A stretch of DNA of 64,000 bases from Ridgeia piscesae. Its lineage: Eukaryota; Annelida; Polychaeta; Sabellida; Siboglinidae. The number at the start of each line of letters is the position of its first letter. Position 1 is the first letter of the stretch. Under the pieces are notes generated by a model. The model ran no database searches, was not told where the DNA came from, and worked only from the letters and a program-made list of their open reading frames with translations. The stretch lies in the NCBI GenBank assembly GCA_025642075.2, contig JAODUO010000040.1, forward strand, positions 532,001 through 596,000, written 5' to 3'. The position numbers and the translations under genes are program-made. This document shows, in pieces, positions 48,247 through 59,597 of this stretch.

Positions 48247-49670
48247 TGCTGTATTATGGGTCGGTACTCACAGTGAGGTAGCTGCCCTGTTGTATTATGG
48301 GTCGGTACTCACAGTGAGGTAGCTGCCCTGTTGTATTATGGGTCGGTACTCACAGTGAGGTAGCTGCCCTGTTGTATTATGGGTCGGTACTCACAGTGAG
48401 GTAGCTGCCCTGTTGTATTATGGGTAGGTACTCACAGTGAGGTAGCTGCCCTGTTGTATTATGGGTCGGTACTCACAGTGAGGTAGCTGCCCTGTTGTAT
48501 TATGGGTCGGTACTCACAGTGAGGTAGCTGCCCTGTTGTATTATGGGTCGGTACTCACAGTGAGGTAGCTGCCCTGTTGTATTATGGGTAGGTACTCACA
48601 GTGAGGTAGCTGCCCTGTTGTATTATGGGTAGGTACTCACAGTGAGGTAGCTGCCCTGTTGTATTATGGGTCGGTACTCACAGTGAGGTAGCTGCCCTGT
48701 TGTATTATGGGTCGGTACTCACAGTGAGGTAGCTGCCCTGTTGTATTATGGGTCGGTACTCACAGTGAGGTAGCTGCCCTGTTGTATTATGGGTCGGTAC
48801 TCACAGTGAGGTAGCTGCCCTGTTGTATTATGGGTCGGTACTCACAGTGAGGTAGCTGCCCTGTTGTATTATGGGTCGGTACTCACAGTGAGGTAGCTGC
48901 CCTGTTGTATTATGGGTCGGTACTCACAGTGAGGTAGCTGCCCTGTTGTATTATGGGTCGTTACTCACAGTGAGGTAGCTGCCCTGTTGTATTATGGGTC
49001 GGTACTCACAGTGAGGTAGCTGCCCTGTTGTATTATGGGTGGTACTCACAGTGAGGTAGCTGCCCTGTTGTATTATGGGTAGGTACTCACAGTGAGGTAG
49101 CTGCCCTTTGATATGGGTAGGTACTCACAGTGAGGTAGCTGCCCTGTTGTATTATGGGTCGGTACTCACAGTGAGGTAGCTGCCCTGTTGTATTATGGGT
49201 CGGTACTCACAGTGAGGTAGCTGCCCTGTTGTATTATGGGTCGGTACTCACAGTGAGGTAGCTGCCCTGTTGTATTATGGGTCGGTACTCACAGTGAGGT
49301 AGCTGCCCTGTTGTATTATGGGTCGGTACTCACAGTGAGGTAGCTGCCCTGTTGTATTATGGGTCGGTACTCACAGTGAGGTAGCTGCCCTGTTGTATTA
49401 TGGGTCGGTACTCACAGTGAGGTAGCTGCCCTGTTGTATTATGGGTCGGTACTCACAGTGAGGTAGCTGCCCTGTTGTATTATGGGTCGGTACTCACAGT
49501 GAGGTAGCTGCCCTGTTGTATTATGGGTAGGTACTCACAGTGAGGTAGCTGCCCTGTTGTATTATGGGTAGGTACTCACAGTGAGGTAGCTGCCCTGTTG
49601 TATTATGGGTAGGTACTCACAGTGAGGTAGCTGCCCTGTTGTATTATGGGTAGGTACTCACAGTGAGGTA
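48247..49670. repeat. 41-bp minisatellite templated on the SH3-N splice donor
   Basis: About 34 nearly identical 41-bp units. In gene orientation each reads GGGCAGCTACCTCACT|GTGAGTACC and then ACCCATAATACAACA. The first 16 bases equal the 3' end of the SH3-N exon and the next nine its intron start (49662/49661). Variants are a single c/a change (gggtcggt versus gggtaggt) and rare short deletions near 49040 and 49110. Almost every unit keeps an intact donor. An older, diverged unit lies left of the inserted MITE (48004-48030). Confidence 0.97.
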
Positions 49671-49756
49671 GCTGCCCTCCTGGAAGCTGATGTGGTTTGC
49701 ACTCTGTGAGTTGAAGTAGGGTTTGATGGCCCGCACCTGAACCGCCCGACTCGCCT
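49662..49756 (-). CDS. caskin: caskin exon: N-terminal half of SH3
   Basis: A 95-bp exon between acceptor ATGTTACAG and donor CACT|GTGAGT. It needs one base from upstream (G would give Glu) and then encodes ASRAVQVRAIKPYFNSQSAN, continuing HISFQEGSYLT in phase 0. VQVRAIxPYxxxxxxxISFxEGxYLTV is the first half of the caskin SH3 (the ALYDY region is changed to AIKPYF). It joins VVEQHPSGMW in the next exon. Both sides are bounded by tandem arrays copied from its own acceptor and donor. Upstream ankyrin exons are outside the window or not recognised. Confidence 0.94.
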
Positions 49757-49796
49757 CTGTAACATAAACACAACCTGTGTAACAACTACTCATCAC

Positions 49797-50190
49797 TGTA
49801 ACACAAACACAAGTACTTTACCACAAACACAAGTACTGTAACACAAACACAAGTACTGTACCACAAACACAAGTACTGTAACACAAACACAAGTACTGTA
49901 ACACAAACACAAGTACTGTAACACAGACGCAAGTACTATAACATAGACGCAAGTACTGTAACACAAACACTGTACCACAAACACAAGTACTGTAACACAG
50001 ACACAAGTACTGTAACAAGACACAAGTACTGTAACACAGACCCAAGTACTGTAACACAAACACAAGTACGGTAACACAAACACAAGTACTGTACCACAAA
50101 CACAAGTACTGTAACACAAACACAAGTACTGTAATGTAAACACAAGTACTGTAACACAAACACAAGCACTGTAACACAAACACAACAATG
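49797..50190. repeat. 20-bp minisatellite resembling the SH3-N splice acceptor
   Basis: About 19 units of acacaagtactgtaacacaa. In gene orientation each contains TTTGTGTTACAG|TAC; the real acceptor is TTGTGTTTATGTTACAG|AGG at 49757. The array starts about 40 bp upstream of the true acceptor. Variants (ccacaaac, cagacgc) are mild. Confidence 0.92.
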
Positions 50191-51999
50191 ACTACGGTTC
50201 CCTTGACCAAATCCTGTCTGACACAACCGACCATGACATGAACACCTACACTGATGCACCACAGCCCTAAACACCCACCCCACTGTACCATGACCTGCAA
50301 CCCCCTCATGATCTTGTACAACTCCAGAAATACTTTCTAATAACTGAAGCCAGAAATACAGTGTGGCCAGACAGCTCAATAAAACATCTCAAACACATGT
50401 TCAGTGCAGTTTCTCCATAACACCAGTCTCCACCATTGATACTGCAGCCAGGCACAGGTACATAGGTACACGGTCACTGGCACTGGGGGAGGGTGTCTCC
50501 TCTTTATGGAAGTGATCTAGTGCACCAAGTAGGCACACAAACATATCCACACGCATGCACGCATGCACACACGCATGCACGCACGCATGCACGCACACGG
50601 ACTGACTGCTCCAATCTGAGACAATCACATAAGAGTTGGAGGCAGACACACAGCCGGTAGTCTGAGACAGAGTTTGAGATCAAAGAGTCGGACAGATGGA
50701 CGAATCCATGCAAGCACAGTGCACGCACATGCACACATACGCGCATGCGCGCACACACACACTGCCAAACACACACACATTTTGGAGACAATGATACATC
50801 ACTTTCATAACAGTCACCAACTAGTTGTTTCTTAATAAAGTGTAGCCGGGCATAAAATCATGTAGTCTGTTGTATATACTTCTAACTACTCCACAATTCT
50901 TAAATTTTATTTTATACAATTCCATGTACCACACAATTAAACCATTCCTTAAAATCCACGACCGAGTCTTAACATTCTGTAACCGGTTTACATTAATCTG
51001 ATTTAACACAATGACAATATTACTGAATAAATTATATTGATGCATGATCATTTACGTGATCTTGCACAGCAGATCAACATCACACATGAGACTTAGTTCT
51101 GATCTACCATAAACAGCATTGGTGAACGTGCAACTTGAGAGAGGTGAACTGAGAAGCTGTTCATTAAGTAATTGCATCAAGCCAGATGTCTAAATGCCAA
51201 CAGAAGACGAAGGTAAATCAGATGATCTGTCCCAGAGATGCAGCCAGCTGCTGCAGAGGCTGCTATAGGAGATGGGGAGAGTTAATAACAGGGACGGATG
51301 CCTTTACACCTATGCTAGTATCCCTCCCCCAAGGTGATAACAAGGATGAGACACCACTACTAATCCCCTAGTTACTCCGGAGGAGGAGGGCAGGCCTCCG
51401 TCAGTGTATCTACAGCTGTGTTTCACGGGAAATAAATCCCCGACAAATTAATAAACTTATCTGTGCAACTTGACTGCACTTCCAGCAACTAACTATATCC
51501 CACTAGTTGGCATGTCTGAAGTCTTTGAAATTAGAAGGATTTCAATACACTTGTAGACACATTCTTGAAGCACCAATAGGTAGGCTACAGCAACATGCTT
51601 CAGTCCCCGTCTGAGAATTTACTTCCTTATAACTAAAATGGCATTAAACAGTGTGAAAAACAAACTTCGATGATAAAAAATGATATAATTACAGATAAGT
51701 GTTACTCAAAGTAAACCTGTTTACCTCTGCAGATATGACCACAAGTGGCATTTAAAACCTCATTAGCCAGACAATGACAATAAAAAAACACATAAATGGA
51801 GATTAATCTCTCTAGTCTGGTGGTTGTGTGATAAGGAGAGAGTCCTTATACATTACACACCCACTAGCTACAGCCAGAGGGTAATCACCATGGATAGGTT
51901 TTAGGCACTATCTCTACCAAATAGTTCCAAATAGTTTCTAATCAGATGAACCAACAGGAAGTGTCTACTGCAGACTTTCTACCTGTTAAAAGGGAGAGG
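50191..51999 (-). other. Upstream intron or 5' region, no gene called
   Basis: Unique DNA with CA/GCAT-rich runs at 50540-50595 and 50715-50775. A partly protein-like minus-strand frame (50401-50520) has no usable splice sites. No ankyrin repeat is seen. Confidence 0.5.
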
Positions 52000-52229
52000 G
52001 AGAGGGAGGAGGGAGGGGGAGGGGGAGAGGGAGGGGCAGGGGCAGGGGCAGGGGCAGGGGCAGGGGCAGGGGCAGGGGCAGGGGCAGGGGCAGGGGCAGA
52101 GGGCAGGGGCAGGGGCAGGGGCAGAGGCAGAGGCAGAGGCAGAGGCAGAGGCAGAGGCAGAGGCAGAGGCAGAGGCAGAGGCAGAGGCAGAGGCAGAGGC
52201 AGAGGCAGAGGCAGAGGCAGAGGCAGAGG
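52000..52229. repeat. (GGGGCA)n and (GAGGCA)n hexanucleotide repeat
   Basis: A GA-rich lead-in is followed by about 12 copies of ggggca (52035-52120) and about 20 copies of gaggca (52122-52229). The plus strand could form G-quadruplexes. The Gly/Arg/Ala open frames are incidental. Confidence 0.96.
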
Positions 52230-53497
52230 GAGTGCTATTAAATGTAAAGTTTCAGTCCAGCAGTTAGAGCCACAGGACTCTAATCACTGATTGAGTGAGC
52301 CACTGGCAGCAGAGAGTAGCACACACATTAAGATATGTAGGAGCTAGTGGACAGATAATGAAGTGAAGCAGCTGCCCTGAAGGTGCTGACAACATTACAG
52401 AGCCAGAGATTGAATGAACACAGACTGCCCTGGCTGGTTAGATAAAGACCACAGTAACAGGGGACGGAGTGGTATCAATAAGTACACACTGAGTGCCACG
52501 GACTCTCTTCATATCACCAATTAGGTACAGTGGACATCTCTCCACAGCACAGTCCTCACTCTTGTGTTAACACAGCCACTCAGTAAACCAGATGAGTGTT
52601 ACACATGGCCGAACAGACACATGTTTGAGGCCAACATGAACAAATCATTAAAATAACTTATATACATAATTACATATATTACTGACTCACAACCAACTCG
52701 CCTTACTGCTAAACGAACTAGCATAACTTGTATCCATAGACATAACCTGCTCACCCTCTTGCATAACTCAACTCTTACATCACAACCAGACAACAACCAA
52801 CTCAGCCCTGTGTTCATTCAGCTCACCTATGCAGCAACTGTCTCCTCTACCTCCCCACGTTGTCACAGATGTGAATACACCACATTCAACAGCACCCACT
52901 CACTGTCAAAACACCACCTTTGTAGACTGCCAACCTGCCAACCTTCGCCTACAGACTGTCTAAAAACAAGGCCCGGTTGAGACACACCAACAATACAACT
53001 TAACCGATGGCTTAATTGAACTCAGCTAGAAACACCAGCAAGACGGAACTGACGGCAAAAACCTGACATATTTGAACGTTGTTCCCGTCTGCAACTGCAG
53101 CGTTCACGGCAGAAAAAACAACACTTACCCGACTGTTGAAAACAGTTAACTTCAGAGATCTCTCCTGCAATGCCTAGTTGAGTTGATAGGCGCCTATTGC
53201 ATAATGCCGCTATCAGGTCGATTTAGAACACAGAGTGGTAGATACAGTGCGACACAATCAGACCTCTGTGTGGCTTGTTTACATTTCACAACTCACAGAT
53301 ATGGATGGCTGGAGAGGTGACACTTTACAAAGTGGATATACATGTTACTTCATCAGTTCAACTTGAACCGGATGTGGGACAAGAAGAAATCATGGTTATT
53401 TCTACGAGTGAAGAACGCTGACCGTGACAGTGCGGTTATGAGTCACAGAAGCTGACAAGTGTAAACTGACTCAACTGACAGTATCAAAATGTATGAT

Positions 53498-53555
<58 letters not shown>

Positions 53556-56500
53556 ACCCCAAAATGGAGGTGGACATCCTAACAGTAACTGGGAGTCTGT
53601 CACTGTTGCACACACATGTTCAAAGTATATGTACGTACGTAATTAAGTAACTTTATTTCCTTATCCACTTCCATACAAGATACAGTTCAAAAGTAATGCA
53701 AAACTGACGAGGAGGCTGGCTACCACGGAAGTATCAATTATCGAGCTGTTAGGCCAGATGAATAAAATATGAGTGTTTACGATAAGGAACCCATTTTCTA
53801 TGAATGTTTTTGCAAAAATATATTCTTTACACAGAAAAGATACATTTGCAATCTATAGCACTTTTGCTGTACATAAACGATCATCACCACTCTCACTGAA
53901 ATACAACAAATACTTATCTGCAGGGTGACCTATCTGCAGCCACCTGCCTCGTAGTCACACACCATGCAGCATTATAGATTCATGGGTATCTACACATCCA
54001 GACTTCTTGAAATAATTTTCAGCATGCATACAGACAGGACTTTAGTCGGAATAAAATTTTTGCCAGTCGCAAAATGTAGTGTAGTTAACTCACATAACTA
54101 CCAGTCAGTCAGGATGTGTTAGGACCTGGAATAAACTACGTACACGCGTGACACTATGTACACACGTGACACCCATTTTCGAAGCATAGCTGACAATATC
54201 TATGATTTCGGAAGACCTTCTTTTGCTATTTATTCCACAACTCGTCCAGTGATATTTCTATCCATCCAAAATGGGTTTTACTCATGGGTGAAGGGTGGAC
54301 GGGTCTCTGCAGAAATGTAGGTCATACAGAAGAACCCGTGTCCCACCATTTTACGCTCAAAAACTGGGTCTATCTGATTTCATTTCATGTGATCCTTAAC
54401 ACTGCCACACTGAAAACAACCCGATCAAATGATGTACGTGGTGAAGTGTTTCCAAGTAATCTGATTGAAAAATTGAAATCAGCCAGGTCTCAGGTCTCAG
54501 GTGCCAGGTGGGTAGCTAGTAATGAGGCGATCCTAGCGAGTTACAACGAAATGGAAGCACTTTTTTGACAAGACAATTGCGTGATGGGCTTTGTTTGTAA
54601 AAAGAACATTTTGTTCATTCCCACTCGCTTTGTCCGCATACTAAACTAGCCATTCTGAAACAAACTGTACAATTACAGGTACAATGGCTGTCACTCATTT
54701 GTTCATACTTATTCATGACTTTGTTCAGTAACATTAAGATAAATATGTTGAAGCTAAATTTCATTTAATATACCGGGTACTCAAAGTAATACCTGCAACT
54801 TGAAAACTCTGCTCAAACCACAAACAAAACAAACACCTTGTAAACAGCTGCTACAGCGACTTGTTTCTCTGACAATAACTTGTTCCCACACTTGACCAAC
54901 TTAGGGCTTGGTACAACTGAATCAGTCAACATCCCGGCACTAATAAACAACAGAACTGACAATTTCACTTTGGTGCCAAAAAGGTCAGCAATTCTCTCGT
55001 AGCTGACTGTCTTTGGTCAGGCTCTGTCCAGTTGACCACTGGATCTTGACCACTCACTGGTTCACACAGAGAGCTGACCTGGCATCTGAGACGGGCCAAT
55101 CAACTATAACTGTCGACTGTTACTCTACACAAAAGTATCGGCCGATCAGCAAAGTGCGCCGTCATTTCCGTTGTCACTCTTCAGTCTTCAATAGCGGCTG
55201 GACTGTGGCCGTTTACACACAAGTAACTGGCCGAAACTGGACACTAACTGTCCACCACAACTGACCAAGCGATCCAATTAGGACGTCTGTCCACCAGAAA
55301 AATGACCACACAGGAAATGCATGTCAGTGATCAGTCCAGCAATCATGTGACAATGTCGAATAAATGAGAGCATTTGAGAGGAAGAAGGACAATAGATACG
55401 ACACAGGAGAACCCATCTCTTTCTATTGGGGTTTGTCTCTAGGTCAATGCCCCTATATGGATGGGAGTCACTATATGACAGAGCGATACCCTTATCTCTA
55501 AGAGTCAGATTTGTTAAATAGCCACAACAATTATTAAAACAACCTCCTCAATTGCCCACAGAGAGAACTGAAGTAGTTCATATGTACACCATACCAATTA
55601 CGGAGTATGGTCATACCTAGATACGGGTATTTGAATAGTCCATTCAGTGATTTCATAAAAAACTATAAATTATACATAAATTATATAAATACTTTCCTGA
55701 TTACTAGATGGGACACATTTTAAACATTTTTTTAAAAATAAGACGCTCAAAAAAGAACTAAGAGTATTTGTTCAATGCTGACTCCAAACTTGTGTTTGCG
55801 TCTGTAAATGCACAGGCCAACAGAAACACTACAGAGGTTCTACAGACTTTGTCATAAAGCTAAAGGACATCTGATGAATTGTAAAACACCCCAACTCCCT
55901 TAAGAAGGTCAGGACATATCAGACAAGGGTAGAAGTTGACCATGGGGTAGGGCACAGCGAGGCGAACTACCCCACCCATGGGGCCACACAAACACTCAAC
56001 ATGAATCTGAGCGTGTGAAATAAGGCGCCTTTAACAATTGCGAAATGAACACGTAAGAGGCTCCATAGAACTGTCAACAGTACGTCCTGATGACAGCAAG
56101 TTAAAGACTTCTCCCTTTGCACTGTGACTTATTTTTACCCCCTCCCCTGGTGTCGCTGTGGCTGACCGACGATGCACGTCGACGCACAAAACATACTGGA
56201 CGGATGTGTGGCACTTGAAATAAATAGACCCGTAATAAAGTAGACGTGAGAACTCGAGGTGAGAACTGGAGCTCTGGGTGCACCGAAGTGTGTGAAAGTA
56301 CAATTGTTCTGTCACTTGACGCGTCATTGTCACCAGTCGTATCGGTGACTCACATGGTCACCACAAGGGTTGTCATTGCCAAATGTCACACCTCCGTCAG
56401 GTGGTCAGTGTCGGTCTAATAAACACCACAACAGGACACTAATGTCCACGGATACCTGCCATGTTTAAATCACCACCAATCGAAACCAAATCTCTCATGC

Positions 56501-58845
56501 ACAGAAAGTACCACTGCTTTTTGTTTTCTGCGAATCCTATAAAAACGGACATGTAATATCAGCCATGTTTACAAGCGACTCAAGTCACCGGGGTGGAATT
56601 TCGATTGCAAATATTATTATTTCCTCTACGGGTATTTTCATCGGCGACAAAACGAGATGTTGCCGTTTCACACGCGTTGGTTTTTTTCAAAGAATGCTCT
56701 GGTGCTGGGACAGTGACGTTCTTCAAAGCACGGGTGTATCAAAGGTGAACGACACAAGGGGTGAACAGTCTGTGGGTGGGGAATATACGAGCGATATACA
56801 TCAACTGAACCGGCACAATGCCGCCTGAGTCATGTATTAATGACATCAAAAGGGACAAAGACACAATCTCCTTAATCACATTGACTCCGTTGGTCTGTCA
56901 TGTGACGCTGACACTTGGCACTACAGACCAAGTGCTGAGGAGGAACAAACATTTCCTTAAATAAAACAAACTAACTCTTATGATTTACACCCTAAAACCT
57001 TACACTGGATTGCCTGGATTGTTGGTCCTACTAGATCTGAGACACAGAACAAACAAACACAGTTTTCTGCAGACGACAAGTGAATAACTTCAAGAGGAAT
57101 TTGGAACAATTCACCCGAGAAGTGATCTAAGGTTGCCATGTCATTTTCTGGTTTTCGACACCACTGTTTGGTCACCTCTAGTCCACAGAAGTCAGCCCAC
57201 ACACAATACTCCTATTCTTCTCGACGTGTTAGTAACGGAGCAGACAGGTAAACGGAGCCACCAGCAACTTAAGAGTCAAATTCTCCCATCACCGGTAATG
57301 ACTGTGCGGCTGCACGTGTCTCTAGCCGGACCAAAACAGCAACAAGCAATTCCGAGTAGTGGACAATTTTTAAAATAAGCCGGATGTTCGTATTAACGTT
57401 CTGTTTTCAATCACGACATTGAGTAAAAATAGACCTTTCTATGGACGTTCTTTCATAACTGCGTCTTGAATTCTTGCGAAAACAACATAAAACATGGCCA
57501 AAATAATCAGAGATGAAAACGTATGTTTTTGCAAGACAAATGACGTCTGAAGGTATACATACACAGCTGTGATTGTGTTGACAATCGCCTCACAGATATT
57601 AACAGTTGGAGTCAGTACAGGTTTAAATTTAGGTATAAAAATAAATCTATAAACAAGTACGCTGAAAAGTCAACACAGTATCCTTTGGAAAATTTCACCA
57701 CAATAGCAAACCTTGCATAATTCTGAAAATGCAATATTAACAAAGATGTTACATAACTTCTGTTGGGTTACTGCACCAATATTAGTCACCCTTTTTAACC
57801 ACCCTATCTAACCACATAAAACAGGGTGTCCACAAACACATACTGAAATTGGCCGAATAATTACGTGGCTCTATTAGCAGGAATGACAGCCACTCGAGGA
57901 AACACCAGCCCACTGCACTCAGACCTGTTTAGTGCCTACACTATCTGTAAATTTATGTAAAATCTAATTTACTATTACGCAAGCAGTCCTGCTATGTGAC
58001 CTGTTCTGTAAACATTTACACTACACAAGCTGTCTGCAGAGTGACCCGTTTGTAAAAGAACCTTTTCTGTTCATGACTTTTTAGACCTTGACGAGGAGTA
58101 AACATTGGATGAAATTAGTTACATGAATGAAACAAATATCGTGAAGTAACAGAAACACTGATGTATTGATCCAGTCCAAAGCGGTTGCTTCCTCACTTCC
58201 GCTTCAAATTGTGTGACAAAAACTGTTAAAAATGCTCAGTTCAAATTTTTATATGCATGTTTATACAAATAAAAGACATTTCAACTAAACATATATACCC
58301 AACAAAATACAACTGAACATTCTTCTTGTTCCATTTGGTACTGGACTGGGATCTTTGATATCATAAAATACTATTTAGCCCTTTCTACGGTAACTCCACA
58401 ATAGGTTAGATATGTATATTACGTAGCCCCTACCCCCCCCCCCGTGCGTCACACTTTCACTTCCTCTGCCACAAAAAAGGTTGGAGCAACTTGCAAAAAG
58501 ACACTGGCAAATCTCTTACACAGTTTATCATGTCAGTTACAAAAGATAGCCATTTAAAATCAGCAGGCATTACAAATTAAAACTATCTGTCTGAATGTGC
58601 TTCAGGGAATGCCAGATAATGGCCACTCATGAAGACAAATTATCAAAGAAGTCATCTACACTGTACATAGAAGCTGCCTGCGGGGACAGAGCTTTACTTC
58701 CACAGAAGAATGTCTGTTATGTGGAGTTGGATCAGACAGAAGCCCAGAAACCAGGAGGACAAAACCTCAAGACAAGACAGTCACAGATTAGATATGATTA
58801 CATGTATAATTACAATTCAATTTGCCCCGGCTAGTGGGTACGTAC
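52230..58845 (-). other. Upstream intron or 5' region, no gene called
   Basis: Long unique stretch with a (TA)n run (53500-53551). A plus-strand peptide CHRCEYTTFNSTHSLSKHH (near 52860-52920) resembles a C2H2/C2HC zinc knuckle, possibly a mobile-element relic. A GTAAGT donor after CAACAGTCGG (53127) could end a non-coding exon. No ankyrin exon is recognised. Confidence 0.5.
53500..53551. repeat. (TA)n microsatellite
   Basis: About 25 perfect TA dinucleotides. Confidence 0.98.
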
Positions 58846-58906
58846 CCTTGTAGAGAGTGGCATACATGCCGGGTTTGTCCGTTGAGCCGCAGCAAAAGAG
58901 ATCCAT
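58846..58906 (-). CDS. Candidate first (or second) coding exon of an ankyrin-less caskin
   Basis: An ATG at 58906 (context GTCATGG, strong Kozak) opens MDLFCCGSTDKPGMYATLYK and leaves one G at the donor AAGG|GTACGT. That one-base phase is exactly what the SH3-N exon needs, giving LYK-E-ASRAVQVRAI. An in-frame TGA lies 13 codons upstream. The CC near the N-terminus could be palmitoylated (inference). Alternatively it is internal, with an acceptor at 58929 (GGATCAG|TTG) and in phase with the 59,539-59,597 candidate. The isoform would start at the SH3 and lack ankyrin repeats. Confidence 0.5.
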
Positions 58907-59538
58907 GACAGGATGTCCCGCTTGACAACTGATCCAGATAGTTCAAATGCGTAGTTGTTGTGTCAATTACCACAGATACATGGATCCGTCAACATTCCAG
59001 GTCATCCACAGGTACACACCACTGGCAGTAACTGCCGTTCCCGCACTGTGATCACTAAAGCAGCACTTCCGTTCTAGTTAATCCACACGAGGAGATAATC
59101 CCCACTCGTCAGAGTTGTATAGTCAGTGATAATCCAAGTGGCTGGTCTTGGGCCGGATCAGGTAGATACGGTCATCCAGGGCAGTTTAGCACCACCAACA
59201 CCACTGGCACACTGCCCAGGTAACGCTGCTAAATGAATGGATATAAATACCTCACTCTCGCAGGACCAGTGCCAAGACGATGTTGTCCAGTCTCACTGGT
59301 CAACAGCAGTGGTCAAGCCGGCCGTGGACGGCCAAATGCAATGATTCACCTTGGAAGATCCCGAACAGTTGTGCTAAATCCTTCTCCAGTGCACATATCA
59401 TGAGCTGTGTGCTACAGAGTCAGCACGTCACATGACCACATCAACTTAGGGGCAATAACTGAAGCGGGATAATAGTGGGGTATGTGTAGGCTCTTTCTCG
59501 TGGCGTCGTCAGATGACAAGCAGGCTGGTGACACTCAC
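58907..59538 (-). other. 5' UTR, promoter or short intron of the ankyrin-less isoform
   Basis: Non-repetitive DNA of mixed composition, more GC-rich than the flanks. It could be 5' UTR and promoter for the 58,906 start, or an intron between it and the 59,597 candidate. No clear TATA box on the minus strand. Confidence 0.4.
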
Positions 59539-59597
59539 GTCGTGTCACCGCGTGTCACATACCAAACTCTCGGCAGCTCCTCGATGTCACCGTACAT
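59539..59597 (-). CDS. Candidate upstream first exon
   Basis: An ATG at 59597, directly after an in-frame TAA, opens MYGDIEELPRVWYVTRGDT and leaves AC at the donor ACGAC|GTGAGT. The two-base phase matches a possible acceptor at 58929 (AC|T, Thr), which would extend the next candidate exon by eight residues. The ATG context is weak (T at -3). The peptide looks coding-like but matches no domain I know. Confidence 0.3.

Noticed and set aside
52836..52930. Plus-strand zinc-finger-like peptide CHRCEYTTFNSTHSLSKHH
   Set aside because: An isolated motif with imperfect spacing, no flanking domain, and stops nearby; at best a mobile-element relic.
56031..56333. 100-codon minus-strand open frame starting MTMTRQVTEQ
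   Set aside because: No recognisable domain; its possible donor has the wrong phase for the SH3-N exon.
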